Assembly (NCBI GenBank): GCA_037441775.1 | Contig: JBBIRO010000011.1 | Location: 1 to 64,000, forward strand | Reading direction: 5' to 3' | DNA from: CAMTWB01 sp037441775 | GTDB taxonomy: Bacteria; Desulfobacterota; Syntrophia; Syntrophales; CAMTWB01 | DNA: 64,000 nt | Shown here: in pieces, positions 27,487 to 35,725 of the stretch | How the letters are laid out: each line of letters starts with the position of its first letter | Position numbering within the stretch: the first letter of the stretch is position 1 | Notes under the pieces: model-generated | Database searches by the model: none | What the model saw: the letters and a program-made list of their open reading frames with translations, nothing else | Told to the model about the DNA's origin: nothing | Made by a program: the position numbers and the translations under genes

Positions 27487-28176
27487 ATGAGCACAGTGGA
27501 AGAAAACATCAGAGCGATAAAGCAAAAAATAGCAGCAGCAGCCGGGCGGGCGGGACGCCGTCCGGAAGAGATAAAACTCATGGCCATTACCAAGACGGTG
27601 CCGGATGAACTGGTGCGGCAGGCCGTGGCCGCCGGGGTGGATATGATCGGAGAAAACTATGTCCAGGATGCCCAAAGGAGAATTGAAAAGGTTGCGACAA
27701 CGATTCCTTGGCATTTTACCGGCCATCTTCAGACCAACAAGGCCAGGTACGCCGTTCGGCTCTTCTCGATGATTCATTCTCTGGACCGGATTGACCTGGC
27801 CCGGGAATTGGACCGCCGGGCCGGGGAGGCAAGACGAAAAATCGAGGTTTTAATTGAGGTGAATATCGGGGGGGAGAGCACAAAAAGCGGGGTCCGGGCG
27901 GAAAATCTTATCCCTCTTATCCGGGAGACGGCCGACCTTGCCCACCTGTCGATCCGGGGACTGATGACCATCCCCCCATGGAGTGCTGACCCCCGGGAGA
28001 CCCGGCCTTTTTTTCGGGAGCTTCGTCAGTTGCGAGACAGCATTATCAGGGAAAACATTCCGAACGTTGAAATGGCCGAGCTTTCCATGGGAATGAGCGA
28101 CGATTTCGAAACAGCGGTGGAGGAAGGCGCCACCATCATCCGTATCGGCCGGGCTATCTTTGGCCCCCGGCATTAA
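27487..28176 (+). CDS. YggS/PROSC family pyridoxal-phosphate homeostasis protein
   Basis: PLP-binding protein of 229 residues with the alanine-racemase-like barrel only. MAITKTVPDELVRQAVAAG carries the PLP lysine (K38 region), then GENYVQDA, WHFTGHLQTNKAR, IEVNIGGE, GLMTIPP, and ELSMGMSDDFETAVEEGATIIRIGRAIFG at the C-terminus, all here as key blocks. It keeps free PLP in balance and has no known catalytic reaction. Family members often sit near cell-division or proline-synthesis genes; here the neighbours are maf and tatA. Confidence 0.93.
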   Translation: MSTVEENIRAIKQKIAAAAGRAGRRPEEIKLMAITKTVPDELVRQAVAAGVDMIGENYVQDAQRRIEKVATTIPWHFTGHLQTNKARYAVRLFSMIHSLDRIDLARELDRRAGEARRKIEVLIEVNIGGESTKSGVRAENLIPLIRETADLAHLSIRGLMTIPPWSADPRETRPFFRELRQLRDSIIRENIPNVEMAELSMGMSDDFETAVEEGATIIRIGRAIFGPRH

Positions 28177-28330
28177 CGCTTTTTTTCAAGAAAAGACTAA
28201 AAAAGAATAGTTCAAAATGATTTTGACCAGCACTGCCTTGAGGCCATGGGGTTTGCCACAATATAGTTTGACAAAGCCTGGGTAATGGTCTAGGTTGTAG
28301 GCAGGTCACAAAACAGGTTACCGTCAAAAC

Positions 28331-28421
28331 TGACTACCCCGTGAAAAGTAACCGCGACGTCATTACCACGCGGGCGAAAATGACAAAATGTGAAGTTTCC
28401 CGACTTTTTACGCAGGCGTCA
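28331..28421. repeat. Dispersed element ahead of tatA
   Basis: The right end CGACTTTTTACGCAGGCGTC is clear (28401-28420). A weaker left end starts at about 28331. The interior near 28375-28392 (GAAAATGACAAAATGTGAAG) is the reverse complement of the TCACATTTTGTCATT module at about 46272-46286. The rest of the 28177-28330 gap holds nothing I can name. Confidence 0.55.
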
Positions 28422-28443
28422 AAACTTAAATAGAGGTTTCAAT

Positions 28444-28632
28444 ATGTTCGGAATAGGAATGCCTGAATTGCTTGTTATTCTGGTGATTATTCTCATCATC
28501 TTCGGTGCCGGCAAACTGCCGGAAATCGGTAGCGCCTTGGGAAAAGGGATAAAAAACTTCAAAAAGGCAAACCGGGAACCGGATGAGATAGACGTAACAC
28601 CTGAGTCCAAGAAGGTAGAAGACAAGAAGTAG
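28444..28632 (+). CDS. tatA: Sec-independent protein translocase TatA
   Basis: Pore-forming subunit of the twin-arginine export system, 62 residues. A single N-terminal helix (GMPELLVILVIILIIFGAGKLPE) is followed by the amphipathic helix GSALGKGIKNFKKA and an acidic tail. ATG at 28444 with GAGGT upstream is preferred; an earlier in-frame ATG at 28390 lies inside the repeat element and would put 18 charged residues before the helix. TatC is not in this window. Confidence 0.92.
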   Translation: MFGIGMPELLVILVIILIIFGAGKLPEIGSALGKGIKNFKKANREPDEIDVTPESKKVEDKK

Positions 28633-28825
28633 CGCCAGGAATCAAATCGAGCGCTAATGGGGCTTAAACATGGCTGCTATATTCGTTACCTGCCGCGTCG
28701 CTAATGAAATAACTTCCCAATCCCTACCGCCGGAAGGCAGGATACTTGGGGGATTATCCAATCCACTGGACGGTCATCCCCCACAGTAACGGCCGGCGCC
28801 GGATCCGGCCCAGCTTTGAACCGGT

Positions 28826-29665
28826 TTATTTTCTTCTTGCTTTCCATTCGGCGGTATTAGCGCCGACCTTAACCACCCCCGCCATGCTGTTTCCGCTGAC
28901 CAGGCCGCTATATTTCTCGTTGCCAAAGCTGAAGCTTATCTCGGCGCCGTATAATTTGCCATCCGTAATTACTTTGGTATCCGCTCCCGTTTTAAGGGTG
29001 CCAGAAATCATCTGGTAGCTTTGTTTCAAAGTGAGTTCTCCCTGAGGAAGCTGCCACTTGCCCTCCACCTTGGCCGGGACAACCCAAAAATAGGCCTGGC
29101 AATAAGAGCTGTCACAGCCTTCTTCCTTGGTTACGGTCACTGTCTGGTCGGCCTGCCAGTCTCCCATGTGAAAGGAATTTGAGGCGATCCTGGTTCCTGG
29201 CTTGAGATTAAGAATCGTGGGCCGAAGCCTCAGGTTGAGGTCTGGCAAAAGAAACATCGTGACCACCGTCGCCTCAGAAAAATTACTTTCAAAAATGTCG
29301 CCATGAACAAAGATAGCCTTGTCGCCTACCCCTTCCCGGGCGGCGATGCGTCTGGACAGGGCCACCATATCAGGATTGTATTCGATACCCAGCGCCCGGG
29401 CACCCCTCTTCGCGGCGGTGATCACAATGCGACCATCACCGGAACCAAGGTCGACCACATAATCTTGCACCGTCACCTTGGCAAGGTCCAGCATTTTATC
29501 CGCAAGCGCCTGAGGAGTAGGCACCCAGATCACATCCTTGCCTACCTGGCCAACTGATGGCTGATACTCCTTGTCTCCATACTGAACCTGAGCATAAACG
29601 CCGCTGGTCAACAAAACCACACATAAAACCAATAAGCACTGGCGCAAACAGCGAACTGACTTCAT
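28826..29665 (-). CDS. Exported SAM-methyltransferase-like protein
   Basis: Protein of 279 residues from ATG 29665, which follows GCAGGAGGAAAC. The N-terminus is a clear Sec signal peptide (MKSVRCLRQ, core CLLVLCVVLLTSG, likely cut after VYAQ). The mature part has a class I methyltransferase fold start: VVDLGSGDGRIVITAAK (motif I), GIEYNPDMV (motif II), and VHGDIFE. The C-terminal 100 residues look like beta-rich sequence. SAM is cytoplasmic, so a secreted methyltransferase is paradoxical; the domain may bind another ligand or use imported SAM. Last of the run from the FrhB-like gene through rubrerythrin. Confidence 0.78.
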   Translation of the reverse strand: MKSVRCLRQCLLVLCVVLLTSGVYAQVQYGDKEYQPSVGQVGKDVIWVPTPQALADKMLDLAKVTVQDYVVDLGSGDGRIVITAAKRGARALGIEYNPDMVALSRRIAAREGVGDKAIFVHGDIFESNFSEATVVTMFLLPDLNLRLRPTILNLKPGTRIASNSFHMGDWQADQTVTVTKEEGCDSSYCQAYFWVVPAKVEGKWQLPQGELTLKQSYQMISGTLKTGADTKVITDGKLYGAEISFSFGNEKYSGLVSGNSMAGVVKVGANTAEWKARRK

Positions 29666-29705
29666 AAGTTTCCTCCTGCTAAATGTTAAAATTCCCCTGC
29701 CTTCG

Positions 29706-30200
29706 CTAATCAAAGGCAACAAATTCGGCTGCCGGAGCTCCGCAGACGGGGCATTCGGCGGGGCAGACCTGGTCCGCCACGTAGCCACAGACCCCGCAGA
29801 CGAAATATCCGGTTTCGCGTTCCGCCATCAGGTGCCCCATGGCTTCCTTGTAGAGTTTAACGTGGGTATCCTCCACGTCCCGACTCTGGCTGAAGAAGAG
29901 GGCCGCGGCGGCATTTCCTTCCGCCTCAGCGACGCGTAAAAATCCATCATAAGCAACCCCGGCCACTTTAGTTTCCGACTCGAAGGAGGCAGCCAGGTTC
30001 TCTTCCGTGCCTCTTATCTCTTTGAGCAGCCTAAGCGCCCGGGTAGCGTGAATCTTTTCCGAATGGGCGATCACCTTAAACAGCTTTGCCATCTGGGGAT
30101 AGCCCTCTTCCCGGGCCTTATCGGCAAAGACCTCCAGACGAACCGCCGCTTTCGCCTCGCCGGCGAAAGCCTGGGCCAGGACACCTTTCGTATTGTCCAT
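29706..30200 (-). CDS. rbr: Rubrerythrin
   Basis: Diiron peroxidase of 164 residues for anaerobic peroxide defence. The ferritin-like domain has the carboxylate and histidine pattern (FAGEAKAAVRLEVFADKA, AHSEKIHA, AEAEGNAAAALFF, RDVEDTHVKLYKEAM). It ends in a rubredoxin-like [FeS4] site with CGVCGYV and CPVCGAP. GGAGGTG precedes two ATG codons; the one at 30200 has the better spacing. The rubredoxin gene lies 44 bp upstream and is the likely electron donor. Confidence 0.92.
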   Translation of the reverse strand: MDNTKGVLAQAFAGEAKAAVRLEVFADKAREEGYPQMAKLFKVIAHSEKIHATRALRLLKEIRGTEENLAASFESETKVAGVAYDGFLRVAEAEGNAAAALFFSQSRDVEDTHVKLYKEAMGHLMAERETGYFVCGVCGYVADQVCPAECPVCGAPAAEFVAFD

Positions 30201-30244
30201 CATCACCTCCACACCCTGTGGTGACAAACCGCCAAAGCAGGGTT

Positions 30245-30403
30245 TTATTCCGGCTCAAATTCATCCTTCCCGGCCCCGCAGACGGGGCAGGTCCAATCTT
30301 CCGGCAAGTCCTCAAAAGCAACCCCTGGTTTGATACCACTTTCCGGATCGCCCTGCGCCGGGTCATACACGTAACCGCAAACTCCGCATACGTATTTCTT
30401 CAT
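30245..30403 (-). CDS. rub: Rubredoxin
   Basis: A 52-residue electron carrier with a single Fe bound by two CxxC pairs: KKYVCGVCGYVYDP at the start and DWTCPVCGAGKDEFEP at the end, spaced as in classical rubredoxins. An AAAGGAG Shine-Dalgarno lies just upstream of ATG 30403. It sits between the flavodiiron and rubrerythrin genes, its two standard partners, which it reduces for oxygen and peroxide removal. Confidence 0.95.
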   Translation of the reverse strand: MKKYVCGVCGYVYDPAQGDPESGIKPGVAFEDLPEDWTCPVCGAGKDEFEPE

Positions 30404-30462
30404 TTCCTGCTCCTTTCATTTTTTTAAAGAAACCCATTTTGGCTGCACTCAATTTTTTGGGC

Positions 30463-31680
30463 TTAGGATTCTTTCTCCGCCAGCTTTTCGTTGAGTTTTG
30501 CGCCCAACAAAGCCCCCCTTTCATAGCAGTCCGCGAGAATATTGTTTGCCGGCCAATTCTTCACCCGAATCGCCTCTCCCACCAATTCCACCTTCAATCC
30601 CCTTAAAACCTCCTCTATCTGGCCTGCCGCTTCACCCGACCAGCCGTAGGCGCCGAAGGCAGCTCCGAAAGGAATCAGCGGTTTAAGACCTTTGATATAG
30701 TTGAGAGCATCCGCAACCACGGGAAGCATTTGACCGTTAAGCGTCGAAGATCCCACCACCAGCACCCCGGCCTGATGAACTTCATTGATGATGTCGCTAC
30801 GGTGGGAAGCGCTTGCCGACATGACCTTGACCTTGAGGCCGGAGGCGGCTAAACCCTCCCCGAAAGCCCGGGCCATCTGATCGGTCGCGCCCCACATGCT
30901 GCCGCAGATAACTACCGCCTTTGCCTCCGGCTCCTGCCTGGCCCAGCGGACGTATTGAGAGACAATATTTCCCAAGTCTTTCCGCCAGATGGGGCCGTGA
31001 TCCGGGGCGATGATTTTCAAGTCCAGACCCATTTTCCCCACCCGGTCAATGAGCTTCAGCACTAACTGCGAATAGGGGAGGATGATGTTGGCATAGTATC
31101 TGCGGGCCTCCTCGGTCAAAATCGCCTCGTCAATTTCATCGGCGAAGCGAGCGAGCGAGGCCAAGTGCATCCCAAAGGCATCCTGGGAGAAGAGAAATCC
31201 CGCCGCGGGAAGGTAGGTAAACATGCTGTCCGGCCAGTGGAGCATTCTGGTTTCCAGAAAAGAGAGGTCTACATTCCCCAGCGTCACACTCTGGCCGTCC
31301 TTCACGGGGGTTAGCTTATCACCCAGACCAAACAGTTCCTCCAGGGCCCTGGCCCCCATTATCGAAGCAAAGACCTGTTTTGGTTTTGTCTCCTCAATGA
31401 TCTCCCGGAGGCAGCCGGAATGATCAACTTCGGCGTGATTGGAGATTATGTAACTTATGTCCCGGGGCTCCACCAGATGCGAAATCCGACTTAGCATCTC
31501 GGCCTTAAACGGCGCCTTTACCGTATCAATCAATATTACCTCCTCACCCATAATGAGATAGGCGTTGTAGCTGGTGCCCCGCCCGGTGACGTAGCCGTGG
31601 AAATCCCGGATGTTCCAGTCAACGGCACCCACCCAGTAGATATTTTCACTTACCTGGACCGGTTTATAAAAGTTCTTCAT
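30463..31680 (-). CDS. fprA: Flavodiiron protein (A-type flavoprotein, oxygen/NO reductase)
   Basis: Cytoplasmic four-electron oxygen (or NO) reductase of 405 residues. The metallo-beta-lactamase-like domain carries the diiron motif NHAEVDHSG (about 81-89) with later His in MLHWPDSM and PDHGPIW. The flavodoxin domain has the FMN loop GSMWGATDQMA (about 261-271). This is the two-domain class A form without fused rubredoxin; the separate rubredoxin gene next door is its likely donor. The start lies 21 bp after iorB with AGGAAGGGAG upstream, so these genes are linked in one transcript. Confidence 0.95.
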   Translation of the reverse strand: MKNFYKPVQVSENIYWVGAVDWNIRDFHGYVTGRGTSYNAYLIMGEEVILIDTVKAPFKAEMLSRISHLVEPRDISYIISNHAEVDHSGCLREIIEETKPKQVFASIMGARALEELFGLGDKLTPVKDGQSVTLGNVDLSFLETRMLHWPDSMFTYLPAAGFLFSQDAFGMHLASLARFADEIDEAILTEEARRYYANIILPYSQLVLKLIDRVGKMGLDLKIIAPDHGPIWRKDLGNIVSQYVRWARQEPEAKAVVICGSMWGATDQMARAFGEGLAASGLKVKVMSASASHRSDIINEVHQAGVLVVGSSTLNGQMLPVVADALNYIKGLKPLIPFGAAFGAYGWSGEAAGQIEEVLRGLKVELVGEAIRVKNWPANNILADCYERGALLGAKLNEKLAEKES

Positions 31681-31701
31681 GTTCTCTTCTCCCTTCCTAA
31701 A

Positions 31702-32325
31702 TCAAGCCTTCGCCATCAGCACAACCCCCTGGTCAAAGGCCTGCAGATTTGCCCCCATCTTGTCCCCAGTCATCATTTCGGCCATGATTTCCATAAAGCC
31801 ATCTCTGCTCAAGGGGAGTTCCTTAAGCCCCGCCAGGGCGCCAATCATAATTATATTGCCTAAAATGGGGTTCCCCAATTTCACCGCCTCAGCAGTGGCA
31901 TCTATAAACCAGGCGGCAGCCGCCATTTTGGCAATTGCCTCTTGAATCTCCGCCGGGGAGGGATAGCGCTCTTGTCCCGCTATAACAGCCGCGGGGTAGA
32001 TCGGCCGGGTATTGGTCAAAACCTTAATCCCGCTGTTGCCATATTGAGCCAGTACCCGTATTGCCTCTACGGGTTCCAGGGTTACTACCAGGTGGCCTCG
32101 CCCCTGAGGGATCTGGGGACTCCAAACCTTATCTGCAGAGACCCGCAGATGGCTCATCACCGACCCTCCCCGCTGTGATACTCCGAATGTCTCACCCACC
32201 ACCACCTGAAATCCCTGCCGAACCAGCATTCCGGCCAAGAGGCGGGAGGCCAGGACGTTACCCTGTCCCCCAACACCGCAAATGATCAGATTGTAGGGAT
32301 CATAAGCCAGAGCAATCTTTTTCAT
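31702..32325 (-). CDS. iorB: Indolepyruvate:ferredoxin oxidoreductase beta subunit
   Basis: Gamma-type subunit of a 2-oxoacid:ferredoxin oxidoreductase, 207 residues, with the opening pattern NLIICGVGGQGNVLASRLLA and GETFGVSQRGGSVMSHLR. With IorA it oxidatively decarboxylates aryl pyruvates such as indolepyruvate to aryl acetyl-CoA, reducing ferredoxin. The start ATG at 32325 overlaps the iorA TGA (ATGA) and AAGGAGG lies 9 bases before it; the frame extending to 32367 is rejected. Confidence 0.95.
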   Translation of the reverse strand: MKKIALAYDPYNLIICGVGGQGNVLASRLLAGMLVRQGFQVVVGETFGVSQRGGSVMSHLRVSADKVWSPQIPQGRGHLVVTLEPVEAIRVLAQYGNSGIKVLTNTRPIYPAAVIAGQERYPSPAEIQEAIAKMAAAAWFIDATAEAVKLGNPILGNIIMIGALAGLKELPLSRDGFMEIMAEMMTGDKMGANLQAFDQGVVLMAKA

Positions 32326-34268
32326 GCCTGCGCCGCCTCCTTTCTGACAATTGCCCCGGCGGGACATATCCCGGCGCAGATGCCGCAGCCCGCACAGACA
32401 ACCTCGTCAATTGCGGCCTTCCCTTTTGAATAATCAATCATCAGGCCCGGGCAGCGCAATATCCGCGTGCAGAGGCGGTTGCAGCCGCAGGCTTCACTCA
32501 GGCAGAAAGATTCGTTGACGCTCATCTCGTAGCGCTTCTTCCCCCTACGTTCGGGGGCAAGCGCGCACATCTGGCGGAGAATCAGCACCCGGACCCCATC
32601 GGCTTCGTCATCGAAGGCATTTTCCAGCGCACGGCCGGTTTCTCCCAGATCAAAAGGATCGGCCTCAGTCACCCTCGCCCCAATGGCCTCGCAAATCCGC
32701 GCTATTTCCACAGGCTTTGCCGGGCCGTTCATGGCGTTTTGTTCCAGGCCGGGGTGAGACTGGAATCCCGTCATGGCAGTGCCGCGGTTATCAAGGATAA
32801 TTATGAGAATATTGGCCCGGTGATGCACCGCATTGATCAAGGCCGGCAGGGCCGCATGAAAAAAGGTGGAATCGCCGCAGACGGCCAGCACCGGCTGGCT
32901 TAAGCCAAAGTGGCTGAGCTGACCGAAACCGGAAGCGATTCCCGTGCCCGATCCCATAGAATGGAGAGTTTTCAATGTGCTGAAACCGCAGGGGAGCAGG
33001 GCCATGGTGTAGCAGCCGATGTCGCCGCAGACGAACCCCTGGCGGCCGTCTAGTTGAATAGCCTTATGGATGCTCCAGAATGACGCCCGATGGGGGCAGC
33101 CGGCGCAAAAGGTCTGCTCCCGGACGGGTGCAAGCCTGAGACTCAAGGCCTGAGCCTTTTCCCGGTAGCCTGGGGATGAAAGCGGATATTCCCGACCCAT
33201 GGCCTGGCCGATAGCGGCCATGACCAGATCCGGATTAAGTTCTCCCGTCGTGGGCAGATTTTCTTCACGCTTGCCGAAGAAGTTCTTGATTCCCACCTCT
33301 TTTGCCCTTTCGGCAGCCAGAACCTTGATGTTCTCCTCCAAAAAGGGTATTACCTCTTCCACGATAAGGACATTGTCCGTCAAGGCCAGGTGGCGCAAAA
33401 CCAGCTTGTTCGGCAGGGGCCAGCTCGTGGCAAGCTTCAGGATGCCCACCTGCTCTTCCAGGCCCATGATGGCAAGCGCTTCCCGGCAGTAGAGAAAACA
33501 GACGCTGCTGGTTACGATAAGCAGTTCCGGCCGGGCTGGGCCCAGGTATCTATTGAAAGGACTTTCTTCAAAAATCTCCCCGGCCCGCTTCATCCTCTCC
33601 TGCTGACGGCCGTGCTTGCAGGTGACCGGGGTACTGACCAGTGGGCCGTCATCCGGATCCAGGATTGACCCCTGATTACGGAACCAGGCCTTCCGGTGCA
33701 AGTCCCGCAGCCTTCCCAGGCGAATATTGCCGCTGGCGTGGGAGAGCCGGGTCACGCTTCTTAGCATGACAATGGTTTTTAGCTCCTCCGCAAGTTCGAA
33801 GGCCCAGGCGGTCATATCCTTGGCCTCCTGAAAATCGCCCGGCTCCAGCAGGGGAATCTCCAAAAGGCGGGCGAAATGACGGGCATCTCCCTCGTTGACA
33901 CTGGACAGCGCGCCCGGATCATCGCAGGAGACAACAACCATGCCGCCCCGGATGCCGGAACCCGCCAGGTGGAGAAGAAAATCCGATGCCACGTTAACGC
34001 CGTTTTGCTTCATGGCGGTAATCGAACGCAGCCCCGCAAAGGATGCCGCGGCAGCCACTTCCAGTGCCACCTTTTCGTTGGCCGACCATTCCACGTAGAG
34101 GTTGCGCTGGCCGGCCACCCGGGAAAGGTTTTCAATGATCTCCGACGAGGGCGTGCCGGGATAGGCCGCGGCCACGCTTACCCCCGCCTCCAGAGCACCT
34201 CGGGCGATCGCCTCGTTGCCCATGAAGAAATATTCTTTACCTTCGGTCTCATCCAGCAGCCTGGACAT
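32322..34268 (-). CDS. iorA: Indolepyruvate:ferredoxin oxidoreductase alpha subunit
   Basis: Catalytic TPP enzyme of 648 residues. N-terminal pyrimidine-binding domain FFMGNEAIARGALEAGV...AYPGTPSSEI, TPP pyrophosphate site GDSTFFHAALPALINA...LDNRGTAMTG, then two C-terminal cysteine clusters: CGCNRLCTRILRCPG and a ferredoxin-type VCAGCGICAGICPAG. Reduced ferredoxin from amino-acid catabolism is the usual output; in syntrophs the reverse reaction is possible. ATG at 34268 follows AGGGGG; GTG at 34274 is in frame but less well placed. It begins 9 bp after the FrhB-like gene. Confidence 0.96.
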   Translation of the reverse strand: MSRLLDETEGKEYFFMGNEAIARGALEAGVSVAAAYPGTPSSEIIENLSRVAGQRNLYVEWSANEKVALEVAAAASFAGLRSITAMKQNGVNVASDFLLHLAGSGIRGGMVVVSCDDPGALSSVNEGDARHFARLLEIPLLEPGDFQEAKDMTAWAFELAEELKTIVMLRSVTRLSHASGNIRLGRLRDLHRKAWFRNQGSILDPDDGPLVSTPVTCKHGRQQERMKRAGEIFEESPFNRYLGPARPELLIVTSSVCFLYCREALAIMGLEEQVGILKLATSWPLPNKLVLRHLALTDNVLIVEEVIPFLEENIKVLAAERAKEVGIKNFFGKREENLPTTGELNPDLVMAAIGQAMGREYPLSSPGYREKAQALSLRLAPVREQTFCAGCPHRASFWSIHKAIQLDGRQGFVCGDIGCYTMALLPCGFSTLKTLHSMGSGTGIASGFGQLSHFGLSQPVLAVCGDSTFFHAALPALINAVHHRANILIIILDNRGTAMTGFQSHPGLEQNAMNGPAKPVEIARICEAIGARVTEADPFDLGETGRALENAFDDEADGVRVLILRQMCALAPERRGKKRYEMSVNESFCLSEACGCNRLCTRILRCPGLMIDYSKGKAAIDEVVCAGCGICAGICPAGAIVRKEAAQA

Positions 34269-34277
34269 GAACACCCC

Positions 34278-35429
34278 CTATCGGAAATCCCGCGCCGGTT
34301 TGAGGCTGAGAATATCCTGAAGCAATGGATCTTGAGGATTAAGGTAGATAAGGTCATCCGGGCTGCCGCTTTTGGCAATCAGACTATCGAGTGCTTGTCG
34401 TTTCTTAGCACGGGCGGCCTGTTTGAGCTCCATTAGGGCGCCGTCAAAAAGCGGCCTGGTCTCGATCACACCCCTTTCCAGAGCAAGATTAAACAGCTCT
34501 TGGCCCCGTTCAGAACGGATGATAACCTGGTTCCAACCACTGGAATCGCCCTCTCCCTCGGTATCGCCCGCCGAACCGACCGAAATATCGCTGAATTCCG
34601 CCGTGGTATCGACGCAGAAGCGGCAGGCGGGCCTGATCAGGCTTTGTATTTCTGCAAGCGGGAAATCGTAGCTACGCTCGCCGGCCGTGATCTCAAGCGT
34701 GTCTTTGCGCGGTGGGATGTCCATTCTGGTAACGGCAGCCACTTCGAGTCTGGTTTGCAAAAGTTTAATAAAGTCGCGCCAGACAAGACTCCAGCCGCAG
34801 AAAAGTCCGACGCCTAAAGCCAAAGGGCCGATAGGCTCATCCGTTCCTGCCGCCTCCCGACGCATCTTGGCCAGTGCCTGAAGCTGACAGGGCAAAAGCA
34901 CCATGCCGATCCGTCCGCTGCCTTCCCGGACCGACCTTATAAACTGGGCTAAAAGCGGCGCCATTACAAAACGGCTGCCGGCGCACGTTACAATATCCTC
35001 AGAGCTGGTTGTAACGATAGCTTGTGGAAGAAATTTTTCTCTCTTTTCCGAAAGGATTGCCGTATCGATGATTCCCTCAGCCAGGGCCAGGTTCAACAGG
35101 CTGGTCACGACACCGCCGTGCTGGACTTTCAGCCGATTTGCTGCCTGCCGCGATCGGACATGGTGATACCCTCTGAACGGTCCTAGTTCCGCTGTCAGTG
35201 GCGAGTCGGGGAAATAAAACTTTTGCAGCGCCGTTATGTCCAGACCGGTGCGGGGGCAGGAAGAGTAGCATTTACCATCGGCCAGATCACAGGGGTGGAG
35301 CGCCACCGTCCGGTCGCGATAGGAAACGAGATAGGGACAGTGAGTGGCGCAGGCGCCGCAGGAGGTGCATAAATCACGATTAGCTACCTGCGCCAGCAGA
35401 TCCTTCTGCCCCTTGGCTGTTTTTTCCAT
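34278..35429 (-). CDS. FrhB/FdhB-family iron-sulfur flavoprotein
   Basis: Protein of 383 residues related to the beta subunit of F420-dependent hydrogenase and formate dehydrogenase. The N-terminus holds cysteines of a 4Fe-4S site (LCTSCGACATHCPY, residues about 20-33) plus further Cys (HPCDLADGKCYSSCP). The FrhB core follows, with HGGVVTSLL, PCQLQAL, LFCGWS and PACRFCVD. It probably carries FAD and moves electrons between ferredoxin and a flavin or deazaflavin partner. Being first in a run with iorAB and the oxygen-defence genes, it may accept ferredoxin electrons from IOR. The substrate is not established. Confidence 0.85.
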   Translation of the reverse strand: MEKTAKGQKDLLAQVANRDLCTSCGACATHCPYLVSYRDRTVALHPCDLADGKCYSSCPRTGLDITALQKFYFPDSPLTAELGPFRGYHHVRSRQAANRLKVQHGGVVTSLLNLALAEGIIDTAILSEKREKFLPQAIVTTSSEDIVTCAGSRFVMAPLLAQFIRSVREGSGRIGMVLLPCQLQALAKMRREAAGTDEPIGPLALGVGLFCGWSLVWRDFIKLLQTRLEVAAVTRMDIPPRKDTLEITAGERSYDFPLAEIQSLIRPACRFCVDTTAEFSDISVGSAGDTEGEGDSSGWNQVIIRSERGQELFNLALERGVIETRPLFDGALMELKQAARAKKRQALDSLIAKSGSPDDLIYLNPQDPLLQDILSLKPARDFR

Positions 35430-35589
35430 CTGCTGCCACCAACCTTCCCACAGCGTTTCCCGCCTTATACTGAAAAGTCAGCGTGCATTCAAGGGGATTT
35501 ACGGTTATCCGGAAAAAATTAATTTCCCGCCGTAATGCTAAAATTCTATCAATTTAACTTTCCTTGTGCTAGATAAGCCTTATAAATAG

Positions 35590-35680
35590 GGCGAAATCGT
35601 AAAAAGCAACGCCGTTGCCTATTGCCAAGGTAGCAGCGGGCAAAAAGGCCCGCGTCTACAAAACTTTTTACCGCGCCTTT
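35590..35680. repeat. 91-bp dispersed element upstream of the SPFH gene
   Basis: Left end GGCGAAATCGTAAAAAGC, right end AAACTTTTTACCGCGCC. The interior has the ATTGCCAAGGTAGCAGCGGG / CAAAAAGGCCCGCGTCTAC module also seen near 27296 and 53570. The 5' half of the gap (35430-35589) is A+T-rich with no feature I can assign. Confidence 0.7.
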
Positions 35681-35725
35681 AAATAAGCAACCAACGCATA
35701 ACAATAATAACCAAGGGAGGCAAAA

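Noticed and set aside
28633..28825. Small gene or structured RNA in the tatA-methyltransferase gap
   Set aside because: Only short GC-rich inverted words such as GCGCCGGATCCGGC were seen; no open frame with start signals and no clear terminator.
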